This document shows, piece after piece, positions 47,101-58,779 of a stretch of 64,000 nucleotides of DNA. Position 1 is the stretch's first letter; each line of letters begins with the position of its first letter. The translations under genes and the position numbers were made by a program. Under the pieces are notes generated by a model that did no database searches, was not told the origin of the DNA, and saw only the letters and a list, made by a program, of their open reading frames with translations. The DNA comes from Primulina eburnea (Eukaryota; Streptophyta; Magnoliopsida; Lamiales; Gesneriaceae): positions 23,589,545-23,653,544 of the forward strand of contig NC_133108.1 in NCBI RefSeq assembly GCF_022965805.1, written 5' to 3'.

Positions 47101-48534
47101 ACACGAAATAAAAGGTAGGACTAGCGAAGTACCTATACTGGCAAGCATACCTTCCTTATTTGCATCATCTGCAAATTTTACCGTCTTGGCAACGCAATCA
47201 ATCACCGCACGGTAAGTTGATAGCCAATCCATGCCAAGTACAATATCGAACGCAACCATCGGAATAACAATCAAATCGGCATAAACCACTCGTTCATCAA
47301 TTTGAACAGAACATGAATACACAATAGACGTCGGGCACAACACATCTCCCGAAGGCAATACAACATTAAACTGGAGGGGAATAACAGAAGGAACTATACC
47401 CAAAGATCTCAAAAATAGTTCAGACATAAAAGAATGAGTAGCACCTGTATCAATCAATGTCGTAGCTACTCTGCCTGAAATTAATATAGTACTAGAGATC
47501 ACAGAAGAATCAGGATTTATACCTTCCTTCGTCATGGTGAAGATGCGACCCTGCACCTTCTCTTTACCCGATCCTCTCGGACAATCTTTGGCAATATGGC
47601 CTGTAGTGCCACATCGGTAGCAAGTGTAAGAACCAAACCTGGACTCACCTCTATGAGGCCTATTACACTTGGGACACATTATCTTCTCTGGATCAAATGG
47701 AACTGCTGGTGCTTTAGAACTCGGTTCCATCTTGCCTTTCCCTTTGAATCTGTTTTTACCTCTTTGGTTCGAACCTTGACCTCTCTGAGCCATATACTGC
47801 TGCCTCGCCTGTCTCTCTCTTGCAATGTCTTTCTCATCTTGTTCAGCCAACAGAGCCTTAGCCACAATCTCCTTGAATGTCACAGCTTTTGACATGTTAA
47901 TGTCCCTTCTGATTTCTGCTCTAAGGCCTCTAATGAAATGAGCACCCTTATCTTTGTCATTGGAGGCAATATACAGGGCAAACAGACAGCCCTCCTCGAA
48001 CTTCAAAATATACTCGTCAACATTCATACCTCCTTGACAAAGTTCTAGAAACTCAGTCACCTTCTTGGCTCGAAGTGCATCAGGGAAGTACTTGTCATAG
48101 AAAAGATCAGTGAACTCTTGCCATTTCAATGCCGGAACATCCACACTAACCTTGGTAGCATTCCACTAAATGCGTGCAGCCTTGACTAACATGAACACTG
48201 CACATCCAACTCTGTCTTTATCTTCGTAGTTGAGATGATCGAAGATCGCCTCAAGAGCTTTGACCCACTCTATAGCAACTAATGGATCAGTGCCTCCTGC
48301 AAACTCCGGCGGATCCATCCTCTTGAAAGCAGTAAAGATCCCATCGGTACCAACTGCTTGAGCCACTTGGCCTCTCACTTGACCTCTACCATGGTCTGTA
48401 CCTTGCATACGTAGCAACTGCTGGATCTGATCACTATGGACCTTGGCTTGCTCTTTCAATAACTTGCCGAACTCATCGATAACTCTAGAGGAAGAACTAT
48501 CCTCACCCTCTGCAGCCTTTCTCTTAGGAGGCAT
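44107..48534 (-). pseudogene. TE-5 gag-pol polyprotein, one stop codon
   Basis: One frame of 1475 codons from MPPKRKAAEG, interrupted only at codon 123 (48168-48166, TAG), where the context KAARI-stop-W suggests a lost Trp (TGG to TAG). Order after the stop, counted from the Met at 48144: gag end; [18 protein letters not shown] (about 175-188); protease [10 protein letters not shown] (230) and IVLGMDWLS (301); [12 protein letters not shown] (469) and FIDDIWIYS (569); RNase [11 protein letters not shown] (716) and [10 protein letters not shown] (779); integrase zinc finger (930-965), core D, D, E; chromodomain [10 protein letters not shown] to [15 protein letters not shown] at the end. All catalytic residues are present. 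A (TGCAAC)3 repeat near 46840 adds about two residues just before the RT. Confidence 0.93.
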
Positions 48535-48652
48535 ACTCCTACAATGTGCTCACACAATACATATCAATAGATAACAATGAATAGATGTAGAAGAAGACAT
48601 ACCCGGACTGTTGAAAGTAGACGAAGTCATATGCATTGGTCCGAAGAACATT

Positions 48653-48664
48653 GCTCTGATACCA
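48653..48664 (-). other. Primer binding site of TE-5
   Basis: Minus strand TGGTATCAGAGC, initiator tRNA-Met, five bases inside the 5' LTR. Confidence 0.9.
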
Positions 48665-48669
48665 CTAAA

Positions 48670-49130
48670 TGTAACACCTCTTGCTCTGATCTCTTAAAGT
48701 AACAGCGGACTTTAAAAATTTTACTCTTATAGGAAGGAATGATTTAAAACTTCTCTTGACATAAACACATTTTCAATATTTACAACCAAAAGTATATATA
48801 TACATGATCAACTAAATGATGCAACAAAAGACAAAACATCATTTTAATGATCATGCTAAAGTACTAGCAAAATACTCTTCTTCCTTCCCTCTCTTATACA
48901 TATGACCATGTCTCCAATCAACGTCCCGGTCAGTCGCTCTTATCTGCATCACATGAATAACTGAAATGAGTATAAAACTCAGCAAGTGGAACTCTTACAT
49001 AGCAATGTACATATCATACTCTGTAAAACATGGCTTTGAAATCATAAATACCATCAACTCTGAAACAAGAACTCTGAAACATGAATAGCATAATAATAAC
49101 GATGGTATTTATTTTTACTCTGGTGGATTG
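48670..49130 (-). repeat. TE-5 5' LTR, inner piece
   Basis: Matches 42274-42735; interrupted by TE-6 after GATTG (49126-49130). Confidence 0.92.
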
Positions 49131-50053
49131 TGTTGGAAACTAGATTCTGGAGTTTGACAAAACATAAATCAATCGATTAACAAAATATGAATCAACTGAT
49201 GCGCACAAGCAAATTCGGCAACTGAAGCAAGTTGATACAATGATATAAGGCAAACTGATCAACTGATCAGTTTCTCAACTGAATACGTCTCGAGAAAGAA
49301 CAAAGGAGACATAACTGATTACAAGAACTTCGCACTTCAATCATTACATCATAGAACAATGTGTTTCGGCTATTGCAATTAAGACGCCGTATCACAATCA
49401 ATGAAGAGAACGTTGCCCAAGGAATGATGAAGTGGCAATCAACGGATACTAGAATTCAAATACATATCAAAGTTACCGTTGAAAATGAAGTATAAATATA
49501 ACTGAAGAACAGCAGATAAAGTAGAGACGTTAAGCTTGCTGTTACTCTGTCAAAATCTCAGCTCACTCTCATTTGAATTATTCGTAGCAATCAAGGCTAT
49601 AATCTGAGCTTATTAGCACTATCTAAAAGTTGTTAGACTCAATTGTGCTAATATCAGTTACGTACTGAAAATATTGTGTAGAACTAAGAGTTTCAGTTTT
49701 GTCAGTTGTAAGTCCAAACTGAAGTGGGTCTGTACAAGTGTTGTACTTGATCAAAGTCTTTTAGTGAAAAACATATCCTTGTGATAGAAGGGGTGACGTA
49801 GGAGTAATTAAATTCTTTGAACATCCAGAAAAAACTCTTGCATATTTCTTTCAGTTTCGTATTCTATCTTTCAATCAGTTACTTTCCACAACTATTCTAG
49901 TTTAACTGATTGTTATTGACCAACAAGATTCCGAGATTCAGTTTGTCACCAAACTGAACTCAAATATTGTTAAAGAACATTTTTAAGTGTGAGTGTTTAT
50001 TCAACCCCCCCCCCCCTTTCTAAACACTCTTATTACGAGAACCGATCCTATCA
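49131..50053 (+). repeat. TE-6 5' LTR
   Basis: 923 bp. Contains a C run of 12 (50005-50016) against 7 in the 3' LTR. Confidence 0.93.
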
Positions 50054-50055
50054 AG

Positions 50056-50067
50056 TGGTATCAGAGC
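50056..50067 (+). other. Primer binding site of TE-6
   Basis: TGGTATCAGAGC, exact initiator-Met complement, two bases after the LTR. Confidence 0.92.
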
Positions 50068-50113
50068 AGTTGAATCTTGTTTTTGAATACTTCTTATCTA
50101 TAAATCTGTTAGC

Positions 50114-50743
50114 ATGACTTCTTTCAATAAAATTCCTATGTTCTCAAGAGAAGATTTTGATGACTGGAAAATCAGAATGCAAGCTCACTTAGCTGCACAA
50201 GATGATGATATGTGGTTTGTCATAACAGATGGACCCAAGAAGATTCTGAAAGCAAACACAACAATAGCTATAACTGAAGGGGCACCACAGAGAATTCAGA
50301 AGCCCAGAGAAGAGTGGACAACTGAGGACAAGAGAAAAGCCAATCTTGACAATGTAGCCAAAGATACTCTATACAAAACACTGGATAAAGCAACCTTCAA
50401 CAAAATAAAGATGTGCAAAATAGCAAAAGAAATTTGGGAGAAGTTGATTCAGTTATATGAAGGAAATGACCAAACAAAAGAAAATAAACTATCTGTTGCT
50501 GTCCAAAAATTTGACAATATCAAAATGAAGGTTGGAGAGTCAATGAATGAGTATGATGAAAGGGTGAGCAGTATTGTAAATGAATTAAATGCACTCGGAA
50601 AAGTGCATACTAACAAAGAGGTTGCATTAAAAGTAATGAGAGGTCTTCCAAAAGAATGGGACGTCAAAACTATGGCTATGAGAGAATCAAAAGACTTGAA
50701 CCAGATCGAAATTCATGAACTGTTTGCTGATTTAAAAGCTTAA
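50114..50743 (+). CDS. TE-6 gag, N-terminal part
   Basis: 209 codons from ATG 50114. Copia gag of the UBN2/DUF4219 type (FSREDFDDWKIRMQAHLAAQ; KEIWEKLIQLYEGNDQTKEN; LNALGKVHTNKEVALKVMRG; LPKEWDVKTMAMRES). It ends at TAA 50741-50743, and the same frame reopens at once as 50753-52078, so a single stop divides one gag of about 650 codons. Confidence 0.85.
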   Translation: MTSFNKIPMFSREDFDDWKIRMQAHLAAQDDDMWFVITDGPKKILKANTTIAITEGAPQRIQKPREEWTTEDKRKANLDNVAKDTLYKTLDKATFNKIKMCKIAKEIWEKLIQLYEGNDQTKENKLSVAVQKFDNIKMKVGESMNEYDERVSSIVNELNALGKVHTNKEVALKVMRGLPKEWDVKTMAMRESKDLNQIEIHELFADLKA

Positions 50744-50752
50744 GAATTTGAA

Positions 50753-52078
50753 ATGCAGAACAGAGAAGGAAAACCATCTACTCCTACAACTATAACTGCC
50801 TTAGCAGCTGTCAGAACTGAATCAAGCAGTTCAGCTGAGAAATCTGCTGATCAGTTAGGCAATGATGCAATGTCATTATTCATCAAAAAGTTCGGGAGGT
50901 TCATGAGAAAGAACCAAGGAAACTTTCAGAAGCAATACCAGAAAAATAATTCAAAAGAAGAAACAAATGCTTGCTACAATTGTGGCAAAACAGGTCATTA
51001 CATTGCAGACTGTCCTAAACCTAAAAAGGACAGTCCAAGATCAACTGACAGAAGAAAGAAACCATATGAGCATAAGAGAAGGCCCAGAGATGATAAGAAA
51101 ACCAACAGAAAGAAATACGAAGTTCTATTAGCAGAAGAGAACAAATCCAAATGGGCAGAAACTGATAGTGATGAATCAGAACCAGAAAGCTCATATAGCT
51201 CAAGTGATGAAGAGGAAGTCAAATGTCTAATGGCAAATGATGCTGAAGCAGAATCTACAAGTCAACAGGTATTTGATTTTAATTCAATTGATTTTACAAG
51301 AGAAGAACTCATTTTCACACTGCATGATATGGTAAATGAGTACCAGAAACTTGCATCATCATTTGAGGAAATGAAATCAAAGCAAAATGATCCCATAGAC
51401 AAAAAAACCAAAACTGATGAATCAGTTGATGAGTTGAGTCTAAGAAAGGAAATTGCTGAGCTAAAAGCGGAGAAAAAGAAAGATCAGTCACTGATCCAGA
51501 AATTGATCCTTGAAAATTCAAAACAGACTGAACTCATTCAATCTTGGAATAAGTCGTCTACTGCATTGAATGAGATGCATAATTCTCAAAAATCAGTTTC
51601 TGACAAAACTGGTTTAGGGTTCAGTAATCAAGGAGAAACACTTTCAAAAGATACACAACCACAGTTGACAGTAAACAAAGGAAAGTACATTGAATTTGTG
51701 AGATCAACAGTAGATCAAGAAAAATTTGAGCCTAGCAAAATGAATGAACAATCCATTGAGAATATGTATAAGGGCAAAAGACATGGAGTTGGTTACAGTC
51801 CAAAAATCTCTACTGACTCAGTAAGTCAGTCATCAAAAATGTTTGGAAGGAATCGTTCAAATAACTATTCGAATTATCACAACTGCAAACCAGTCCAGAA
51901 AAGATACAGACTAAACAATCAGTCGAACCAAGTCAAAATGCATACTGTGTCATCTGTACAACACACACCTAACACACAGAAGCCGAGAAAAACAATTTGG
52001 AACACAGCTACTGGAAAGACAGTTAGACTAATCCAAGTATGGATTCCAAAGGGACTAATAAGTCGTGGACCCAAATAG
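50753..52078 (+). pseudogene. TE-6 gag C-terminal part with zinc knuckle
   Basis: Same frame as gag after one stop. Perfect knuckle CYNCGKTGHYIADC at about residue 74, then a Lys/Arg/Asp/Glu-rich region (DRRKKPYEHKRRPRDDKK), an acidic Ser stretch, and a predicted coiled coil around residues 190-270 (KEIAELKAEKKKDQSLIQKL). Long coiled-coil gag C-termini are usual in the SIRE group. The frame ends by shifting into the protease at about 52065-52078. Confidence 0.8.
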
Positions 52079-52637
52079 ATATGGGTACCAAATCATATTA
52101 TGTATGTGCTTGCAGGTAACAGGTACAGATAAAAATTCAATATGGTATTTGGACAGCGGTTGCTCACGACATATGACAGGAGATGCAAGTATGCTATCTC
52201 AACTGACCAAATATAGTGGTCCAAACATCAGTTTCGGAGATAATTCCAAAGGTAAAACCGTGGGTAAGGGTAAGATTATCCATGGTAACTTTACTATTAA
52301 AGATGTTTTATTGGTAGAAAATCTAAAGTATAACTTGATTAGTATAAGTCAGTTATGCGACAATGGATTTTTGGTACAATTTGATAAAAACTCATGCTCA
52401 GTTAAAACATCAACTGATGAAATCATACTAACTGGAAAACGATGTGGAAACACATATAAAGTTAGTTGGAATGAACAGCCTCATGCACCAGTTTGCTTCA
52501 TTGCTTCAAATTCATCTCAAAACTGGTTATGGCATAAAAGATTAAATCATTTAAACTTTAAATCCATTGCTTATCTGAGTAAACATGAACTTGTAACTGG
52601 TTTGCCCAAAATAAAATTTTCAAAAGAAAAACTTTGA
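52065..52637 (+). pseudogene. TE-6 protease and pre-integrase domain
   Basis: Contains the copia protease site WYLDSGCSRHMTG (about 52143), an intact retropepsin DSG, and LISISQLCDNG. The GAG-pre-integrase region follows with WLWHKRLNHLNFKSIAYLSK. Ends at TGA 52635-52637; the integrase continues in the same frame after it. Confidence 0.83.
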
Positions 52638-53903
52638 TCAGCATGTCAGTATGTAAAACAAGTACGATCTTCTTTAAAAAACAAGGGCTGTAAATCTTCA
52701 TCCCGATGCTTAGAACTATTGCACATGGATCTCTTTGGTCCAATTCCAGTCATGAGCTTAGGGGGAATGAAATACACCCTGGTGGTCGTAGAAGATTTTT
52801 CAAGATTTACTTGGGTTATATTTCTAAAATCCAAAGACCATACGGTTGCACAACTGATTAAACTCTTCAAAAGACTTTTAAATGAAAAATCAATTGGGAT
52901 TGATCGAATCAGATCTGATCGAGGAACTGAATTCATCAATCAAACACTCTCAAGTTTTCTAGAAAATGCTGGAATCAAGCATGAGCTCTCAGCAGCAAGA
53001 ACTCCTCAGCAAAACGGTGTAGCTGAGAGAAGAAATAGGACCCTAAAAGAAGCTGCTAGAACAATGCTTGCTGATTCTGGGATTTCTCAAAGATTTTGGG
53101 CAGAGACAGTAAACACTGCGTGTTATACTCAGAACACATCGATGATTAATAAGAATCATATGAAAACACCATATGAGATCTGGCATGGTAGAAAAAGTAT
53201 AATCACCTATTTCGAAATATTTGGCTGTAGATGGTTTATTCATGATAATGGTAAAAATTACTTAAAGGCATTTTATTCCAATTCTGCAGAAGGAATTTTC
53301 CTTGGATATTCATCAGTTAGTATAGCTTATAGAGTCTTTAATAAGAAAACTTTAAATGTTGAAGAATCTGCGCATGTTAATTTTGATGAAACTGTACTAA
53401 CTGATAAGCCAACTGATCAAGTTGAGCTAGCTGATCGATTGACAGATATAAGTTTGGACGATGATGATAAAGATGAAAGTCACAACAATCAAGACATCTT
53501 CCAAACACCAGAACCAAAGATTTTAGAAGTCAATGACAACAATCAGTTATCAAAGGAAACTGATAACATTCAAATACCAGCTGTTGAGACATTAATTGAA
53601 GCTGAAAATTGCACTCAGATGCCAACAGAAGAAGTTGCCGATGCAACAAATACAAAATATAGATGGAAAAAGTCACATCCACCTCATCTAGTAATAGGAA
53701 ATCCATCTGATCCTGTAAGAACTCGCAATCAAATGTTAAATTTATTTATTCACTCAGCCTTCGTCTCACAACTGGAACCAAAGAAAACTGATGAAGCTCT
53801 TGCTGATCCTAACTGGGTAAATGCTATGCAAGAAGAGCTGAATCAGTTCACTCACAATAACGTCTGGAACTTAGTTCAAGACCAACTTCAAAAACTATTA
53901 TAG
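52638..53903 (+). pseudogene. TE-6 integrase and start of RT
   Basis: Zinc part damaged, then the core: first D in LLHMDLFGPI (about 52726), second in IRSDRGTEF (52915), Glu in QQNGVAERRNRTLKEAART. The C-terminal part ends in an acidic linker and the first RT residues (WVNAMQEELNQF). The frame breaks at about 53880; the next frame holds GTKWVYRNKLKEDGTVIRNK and then stops. The rest of RT, including its catalytic box, is not in the element. Confidence 0.85.
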
Positions 53904-53994
53904 GAACAAAATGGGTGTACAGGAATAAGCTAAAAGAGGATGGCACAGTTATACGCAACAAAGCTAGACTAGTAGCCTACAAAGGGAAATAAGA

Positions 53995-55185
53995 TTTTGG
54001 GAAGAAGATCAGGAACTAGTTATTCATGAAAAACCCTTCAAATAAAATACTGAAAAAGATTTATCCTTCTCTCCACAAAAAGAACCATCTCCACAACGTT
54101 CAACTGAAAAGCTAGTTCAGGAAATACCTAAATCCTCTCAGACAGAACATCAGTTATACTCTGAAGAAGAACTATCCTTGGCAAACATCGATGAAATCAT
54201 TCAAGCTGTTGCCTTAGAAGCTCAGTATGACTCAGTTGCTCATTCAGCTGAACAACCACAGCAAGATATTAAGATATCGTCTGAAGCACCAACTGAATCA
54301 CTCGTTGATGAAACATTTATATCTGCTCAAACAGAAGACCAAACTGAAGTACCAACCCAAAAATCAGAAAAAGGAATAACTGCAGCAGAAAAAGCTCAAA
54401 CTGATGCACCTGTTCAGTCAGAAAGTTCTGCTGAACAAGTTGTTCAAACCGACGAACAAGCAAAACCAGCAGACCAAGAAACTGTTGAACATGAAGAAAA
54501 TTAGTTGTTCACTCACTCAAAAGAGCAAGAACAAAGTTCAGTTATTCCTCCACAGGCAGCATCTATGCATAATCAACCCATCTCCATCATTCAGCCAGAC
54601 AGACAATTATTTGATCAAAATCAACCATCATCATCTCAAATTAAAGAAACCATTCCAGCTCAGTCTACGGTTGGAACAATGGAAACCAATCAAGCATTAG
54701 TTCTTTTTGGACAATCATCGAAGCATTCAGAAACGCCCAGCCAACAATCTCCAATTCAATCCATAGAAATGGATATTGTTCTTGAAGAAATTCAGAACAT
54801 ACAGTACAGTATGCAGCAGATGCTAGCTGAAATCAAGAAAATTCAACTCGAACAACTGTCGCATACTGTCAAATTGGATTCTTCGATTGAATTTGACTCA
54901 GCAAAACTAAACAATCTTCAAGCCAACATGGACTCTCTTAGTAGGACTGTACAAGAAATGAAGAATGGGCTAGTTAGCTCATTCAGCACAACTCCGAATG
55001 TAATCAGTCAGAGAGTTGAGCGACTGGAAACCTCTGTTTCTAATCGAATAGCATCACTTCAAACTTCCTTCACAACTGTCGCCTCAAGCCTCTCAGCAGA
55101 TGTAAAACTTCTATCCATTGACGTCCGAAAGCTGTCAGACAAAATGGAGGTATTTGACAAAAAGGGGGAAGGACAAAGCAACTGA
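53995..55185 (+). pseudogene. TE-6 extra 3' ORF (env-like/accessory), coiled coil
   Basis: One frame with two stops (54043 and 54502). The N-terminal two thirds are rich in Gln, Glu, Ser, Thr and Pro. Residues of the last 150 codons form long heptads (MDIVLEEIQNIQYSMQQMLA; VERLETSVSNRIASLQTSF; VKLLSIDVRKLSDKMEVFDK), ending KKGEGQSN. No signal peptide or clear membrane segment, so env is a label of convention. The front joins truncated RT, so the original start is lost. The relic at 15303-16670 looks similar in build. Confidence 0.6.
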
Positions 55186-55360
55186 AGAAGATTTTATCAG
55201 AATATTTATATTCTCAGATTTTATATTATCTACAAGGAATCCAGATATTATATTCTCAGATGTTATGTTATCTACAAAGAACCCAGTTATTTTATAATTC
55301 AGTTGCGTAATCTACAAAGAGCTCAGTTATTTGATCTTAAATCACTTGGTTTTGTCAAAC

Positions 55361-55377
55361 ACCATAAAGGGGGAAAT
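55361..55377 (+). other. Polypurine tract of TE-6
   Basis: CATAAAGGGGGAAAT next to the 3' LTR. Confidence 0.85.
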
Positions 55378-56294
55378 TGTTGGAAACTAGATTCTGGAGT
55401 TTGACAAAACATAAATCAATCGATTAACAAAATATGAATCAACTGATGCGCACAAGAAAATTCGGCAACTGAAGCAAGTTGATACAATGATATAAGGCAA
55501 ACTGATCAACTGATCAGTTTCTCAACTGAAGACGTCTCGGGAAAGAACAAAGGAGACATAACTGATTACAAGAACTTCGCACTTCAATCATTACAGCATA
55601 GAACAATGTGTTTCGGCTATTGAAATTAAGACGTCGTATCACAATCAATGAAGAGAACATTGCCCAAGGAATGATGAAGTGGCAATCAACGGATACTAGA
55701 ATTCAAATACATATCAAAGTTACCGTTGAAAATGAAGTATAAATATAACTGAAGACCAGCAGATAAAGTAGAGACGATAAGCTTGCTGTTACTCTGTCAA
55801 AATCTCAGCTCACTTTCATTTGAATTATTCGTAGCAATCAAGTCTATAATCTGAGCTTATTAGCACTATCTAAAAGTTGTTAGACTCAATTGTGCTAATA
55901 TCAGTTACGTACTGAAAATATTGTGTAGAACTAAGAGTTTCAGTTTTGGCAGTTGTAAGTCCAAACTGAAGTGGGTCTGTACAAGTGTTGTACTTGATCA
56001 AAGTCTTTTAGTGAATAACCTATCCTTGTGATAGAAGGGGTGACGTAGGAGTAATTAAATTCTTTGAACATCCAGAAACAACTCTTGCATATTTCTTTCA
56101 GTTTCGTATTCTATCTTTCAATCAGTTACTTTCCGCAACTATTCTAGTTTAACTGATTGTTATTGACCAACAAGATTTCGAGATTCAGTTTGTCACCAAA
56201 CTGAACTCAAATATTGTTAAAGAACATTTTTAAGTGTGAGTGTTTATTCAACCCCCCCTTCTAAACACTCTTATTACGAGAACCGATCCTATCA
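55378..56294 (+). repeat. TE-6 3' LTR
   Basis: 917 bp, about 98% like 49131-50053; C run of 7 at 56252-56258. Confidence 0.93.
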
Positions 56295-56299
56295 GATTG

Positions 56300-57654
56300 A
56301 TATCTAAATAGTATCTCTGTCTCTCACTTATATCCCATCGATATAAATCGATTACTCTGTCGGGATATAAGCCTATGGTCGTTGATCAACTAATTGCATG
56401 CAATCTCTGACTATGTATCTATCAATCCATAAAACATTTGAACTCTCTCTTGGGCACTTTATCAAACACTTTGCATACTCTTTTCTCTTGTATTCCCTTT
56501 TTACACAATTGAGACATAAAAGCCTCTCATATACAACAAGGTATATCTATACATAATATGAATCAAATGGAAGGCAATAACATGTTAAAACATTGTAATA
56601 CAATACATATACTATCATGTGAGCACAAGAATGAAATTCCACTTACTACACTTGGATCACTTGATTCTATACTCTTGGAACAAAACCAACAACAATAAAC
56701 CATGAATTTCACCATCAACATCTCCATAATCATGAAACCATACCATAAACTCCATAAAGCCAACATAATCAAACATCTCCATAATTCCCCAATACCTTAA
56801 ACCAAGAAATAACCAAAGACACAAGCTTACCTTAGCTCCCTGAACTCAAAATAACCTTGTTTTCTCTTCAATAATCCAACAAGAAGCTCGAATCTAAGAA
56901 AGGAAAGAAAGAAAATGGAACCCTAGCTTCCCTTGCTCTGAAGAAGCCGAGAAGAATGAGGGAAATGAGAGAAAAATGAAGTCTCCACCTATTTTATACC
57001 TTAAAACACCAAAAACACGACTTTACTGTTCACAGACCGCGGGTGCGCTAGCCCATGCACCGCGGGTGCGCTCTAGCTACGGGAAAACAACCAAAATTGT
57101 GAAGCCTGAGACCGCGGGTGCAGTCCTCATTTGGAGCGCGGGTGCGCTCGCCACTCTGCGCACAGCTTCTCCAAAGATCGCCTCCGAAACGCCTCTTCCC
57201 ATCATAATTTGGGAAAATGGTAAACTACAAAGTTGTAGCTCTATGTCTTTTATTGAACCCCTCAAAATTGCAGATCTTTTAGAGGTCTGAGGAAAACGTT
57301 ATGCTAAATCTCCCAACATGTGTCACTGGAGGAACATCGAAACACACGACACACTTCGGGGCACTTTTTGGCTTACCTTCCACAATGATTTGAACAAAAC
57401 TCAAACTATGAAAGTTATACCTCTATGTCTTATCTAACCACTCCAATTAGCCTCATACCAATTGGCTCAAGATATGAATTATCATGAATTTAATCGTAAC
57501 GACGCTACAATCGAACTACACAACATCTATCATCAACAATACTATAAATCATAAATCTTCATCCTTAACATTAAAACTATACTTAAACTTACCCAAATAG
57601 TCAATAAACATAAGAAATCCTAAACCATACCAATCACCAAGCTTGGATATTACA
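56300..57654 (-). repeat. TE-5 5' LTR, outer piece
   Basis: Continues after the GATTG duplication to ATATTACA at 57654. TATA box 56993-56999 and the four-unit motif array 57035-57149. Confidence 0.92.
57035..57149 (-). promoter_or_regulatory. ACCGCGGGTGCG motif array, TE-5 5' LTR
   Basis: Four units at 57035, 57059, 57111 and about 57135. The first two are a 23-24 bp tandem pair, of which the partner LTR has one. The nearest unit is 36 bp from TATAAAA. Confidence 0.62.
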
Positions 57655-58305
57655 ATCCTAGTCTTCAGAGCTATCAAGGATTCTCTACAAGACAGGTAGA
57701 AAAGTTCTTAGGAAGTTTTGGCCTAAGAAACAGAAAGCATCATCTAATCTATAAAGTTTCTAGAAGGGAAATGAAAATCCCAATGGAACTTACAGGAAAT
57801 AGATTGGAGATGCAATTAATTCTTTCTGAAGAAATTAAGGAGGAATTACAAAAACTTAACATATAAATATCAAGGATTATGTCCTGGATTCATATCGGAG
57901 CAATCCAGATTATTTTAAAAGCTACTTTTAAAGAAGGAATTGATTCACCCATTGATATTGCTATATGCGATAAAATAATGGGGAACCTATAAGATTCGGT
58001 ACTGGGAACTATCTCAGATAATCTCTGTGCAGGAAATATTGTAGGAGTAATCTATCCGAGAATTGCTTACAACTTGGCAGATCGAGATTTCAGCCGAGCC
58101 TTGACATTGCACCAAAATTTCAAGGAAAAAAGGCTGATGAAAGAAAGTAATAGATCATATTCTATTACTTATCAAATTTCATATGCTCTATCTAATACAC
58201 ATCATTCAGAATTGTTTATTAAAAATGAGTTCATTAAAATACCCAAGATATTTGGAAAATTTGCCCAAGCAATTTATCCAGAAAGAGTTGAGTTTCCTTT
58301 AATAT
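57655..58305 (+). pseudogene. Pararetrovirus movement protein
   Basis: Resumes the virus right after TE-5. The region resembles the 30K-superfamily movement proteins of Caulimoviridae: the core includes IHIGAIQIILKATF and SPIDIAICD, then VIYPRIAYNLADRDFSRAL (58050-58105). These proteins form tubules through plasmodesmata. The frame has stops at about 57865 and 57990; 58074-58307 is open. It directly continues the coat region frame across the insertion, so coat and movement domains were one polyprotein. Confidence 0.75.
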
Positions 58306-58779
58306 AGGAAACATAAATCCAAATATAAGACAAATTGATTCTACAAAGAAATCAAAGTCTTAGATTGGAATCAAGGAGACCTTTTCAGGGAGATAGAATT
58401 ACAAGTTACAGGTTGGGAAAATCACCTGTCCAAGAAACCCAACAGGAGCCGAAAAGTTTTTCCACCATAGGAAAACTTAGATTCCCAGAAGGGTGGAAGG
58501 AAGTAGAAATAGTATTTGATATTACGAAACAAAGGAATCAATTTCTTGTAATATCATATACTATTTGGAACAACCTATGATAGGAACTTACCAAGGAATG
58601 ATCAATATCGGAGAATTAGTTCGTATTAAAAGAATTCCAGGAAACGAATCAGATCGGCTGGTTCTTGGACTAGAGTTTCTCGAGGAACATAAATCTTGGA
58701 AACGTCTAGAGTATGGAATGGAGTTTATGGCAAATGATAAGTTGTGGAAAATCCAATGACCACAAGCCCATTCTCGATA
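58306..58779 (+). pseudogene. Pararetrovirus linker between movement protein and protease
   Basis: Two open stretches, 58335-58580 and 58565-58759, in different frames, of mixed composition. They probably are the end of the movement polyprotein or the start of the polymerase polyprotein. No motif that I can name. Confidence 0.45.

Larger units (their letters stand above)
49131..56294 (+). mobile_element. TE-6, young Ty1/copia element (SIRE-type), RT deleted
   Basis: LTRs 49131-50053 and 55378-56294, both TGTTGGAAAC to CCTATCA, flanked by perfect GATTG duplications (49126-49130, 56295-56299). About 17 differences in about 917 bp by eye, so about 98% identical. Internal order: primer site, gag, zinc knuckle, protease, integrase, an abrupt jump past RT/RNase H, then a long extra 3' frame and a polypurine tract. 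The extra frame downstream of pol suggests the SIRE lineage. Cannot transpose alone. Confidence 0.92.
42274..57654 (-). mobile_element. TE-5, nearly intact Tekay-like gypsy element
   Basis: Minus strand: 5' LTR 48670-57654 (split by TE-6), primer site 48653-48664, gag-pol 48534-44107, polypurine tract 44067-44080, 3' LTR 42274-44066. LTRs start TGTAATATCC and end GTGTTACA, a different backbone from TE-1/TE-2. LTR identity about 98% over the stretches compared by eye. Inserted in the pararetrovirus with ATCCT duplicated. Recent; only one stop in gag-pol. Confidence 0.93.
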
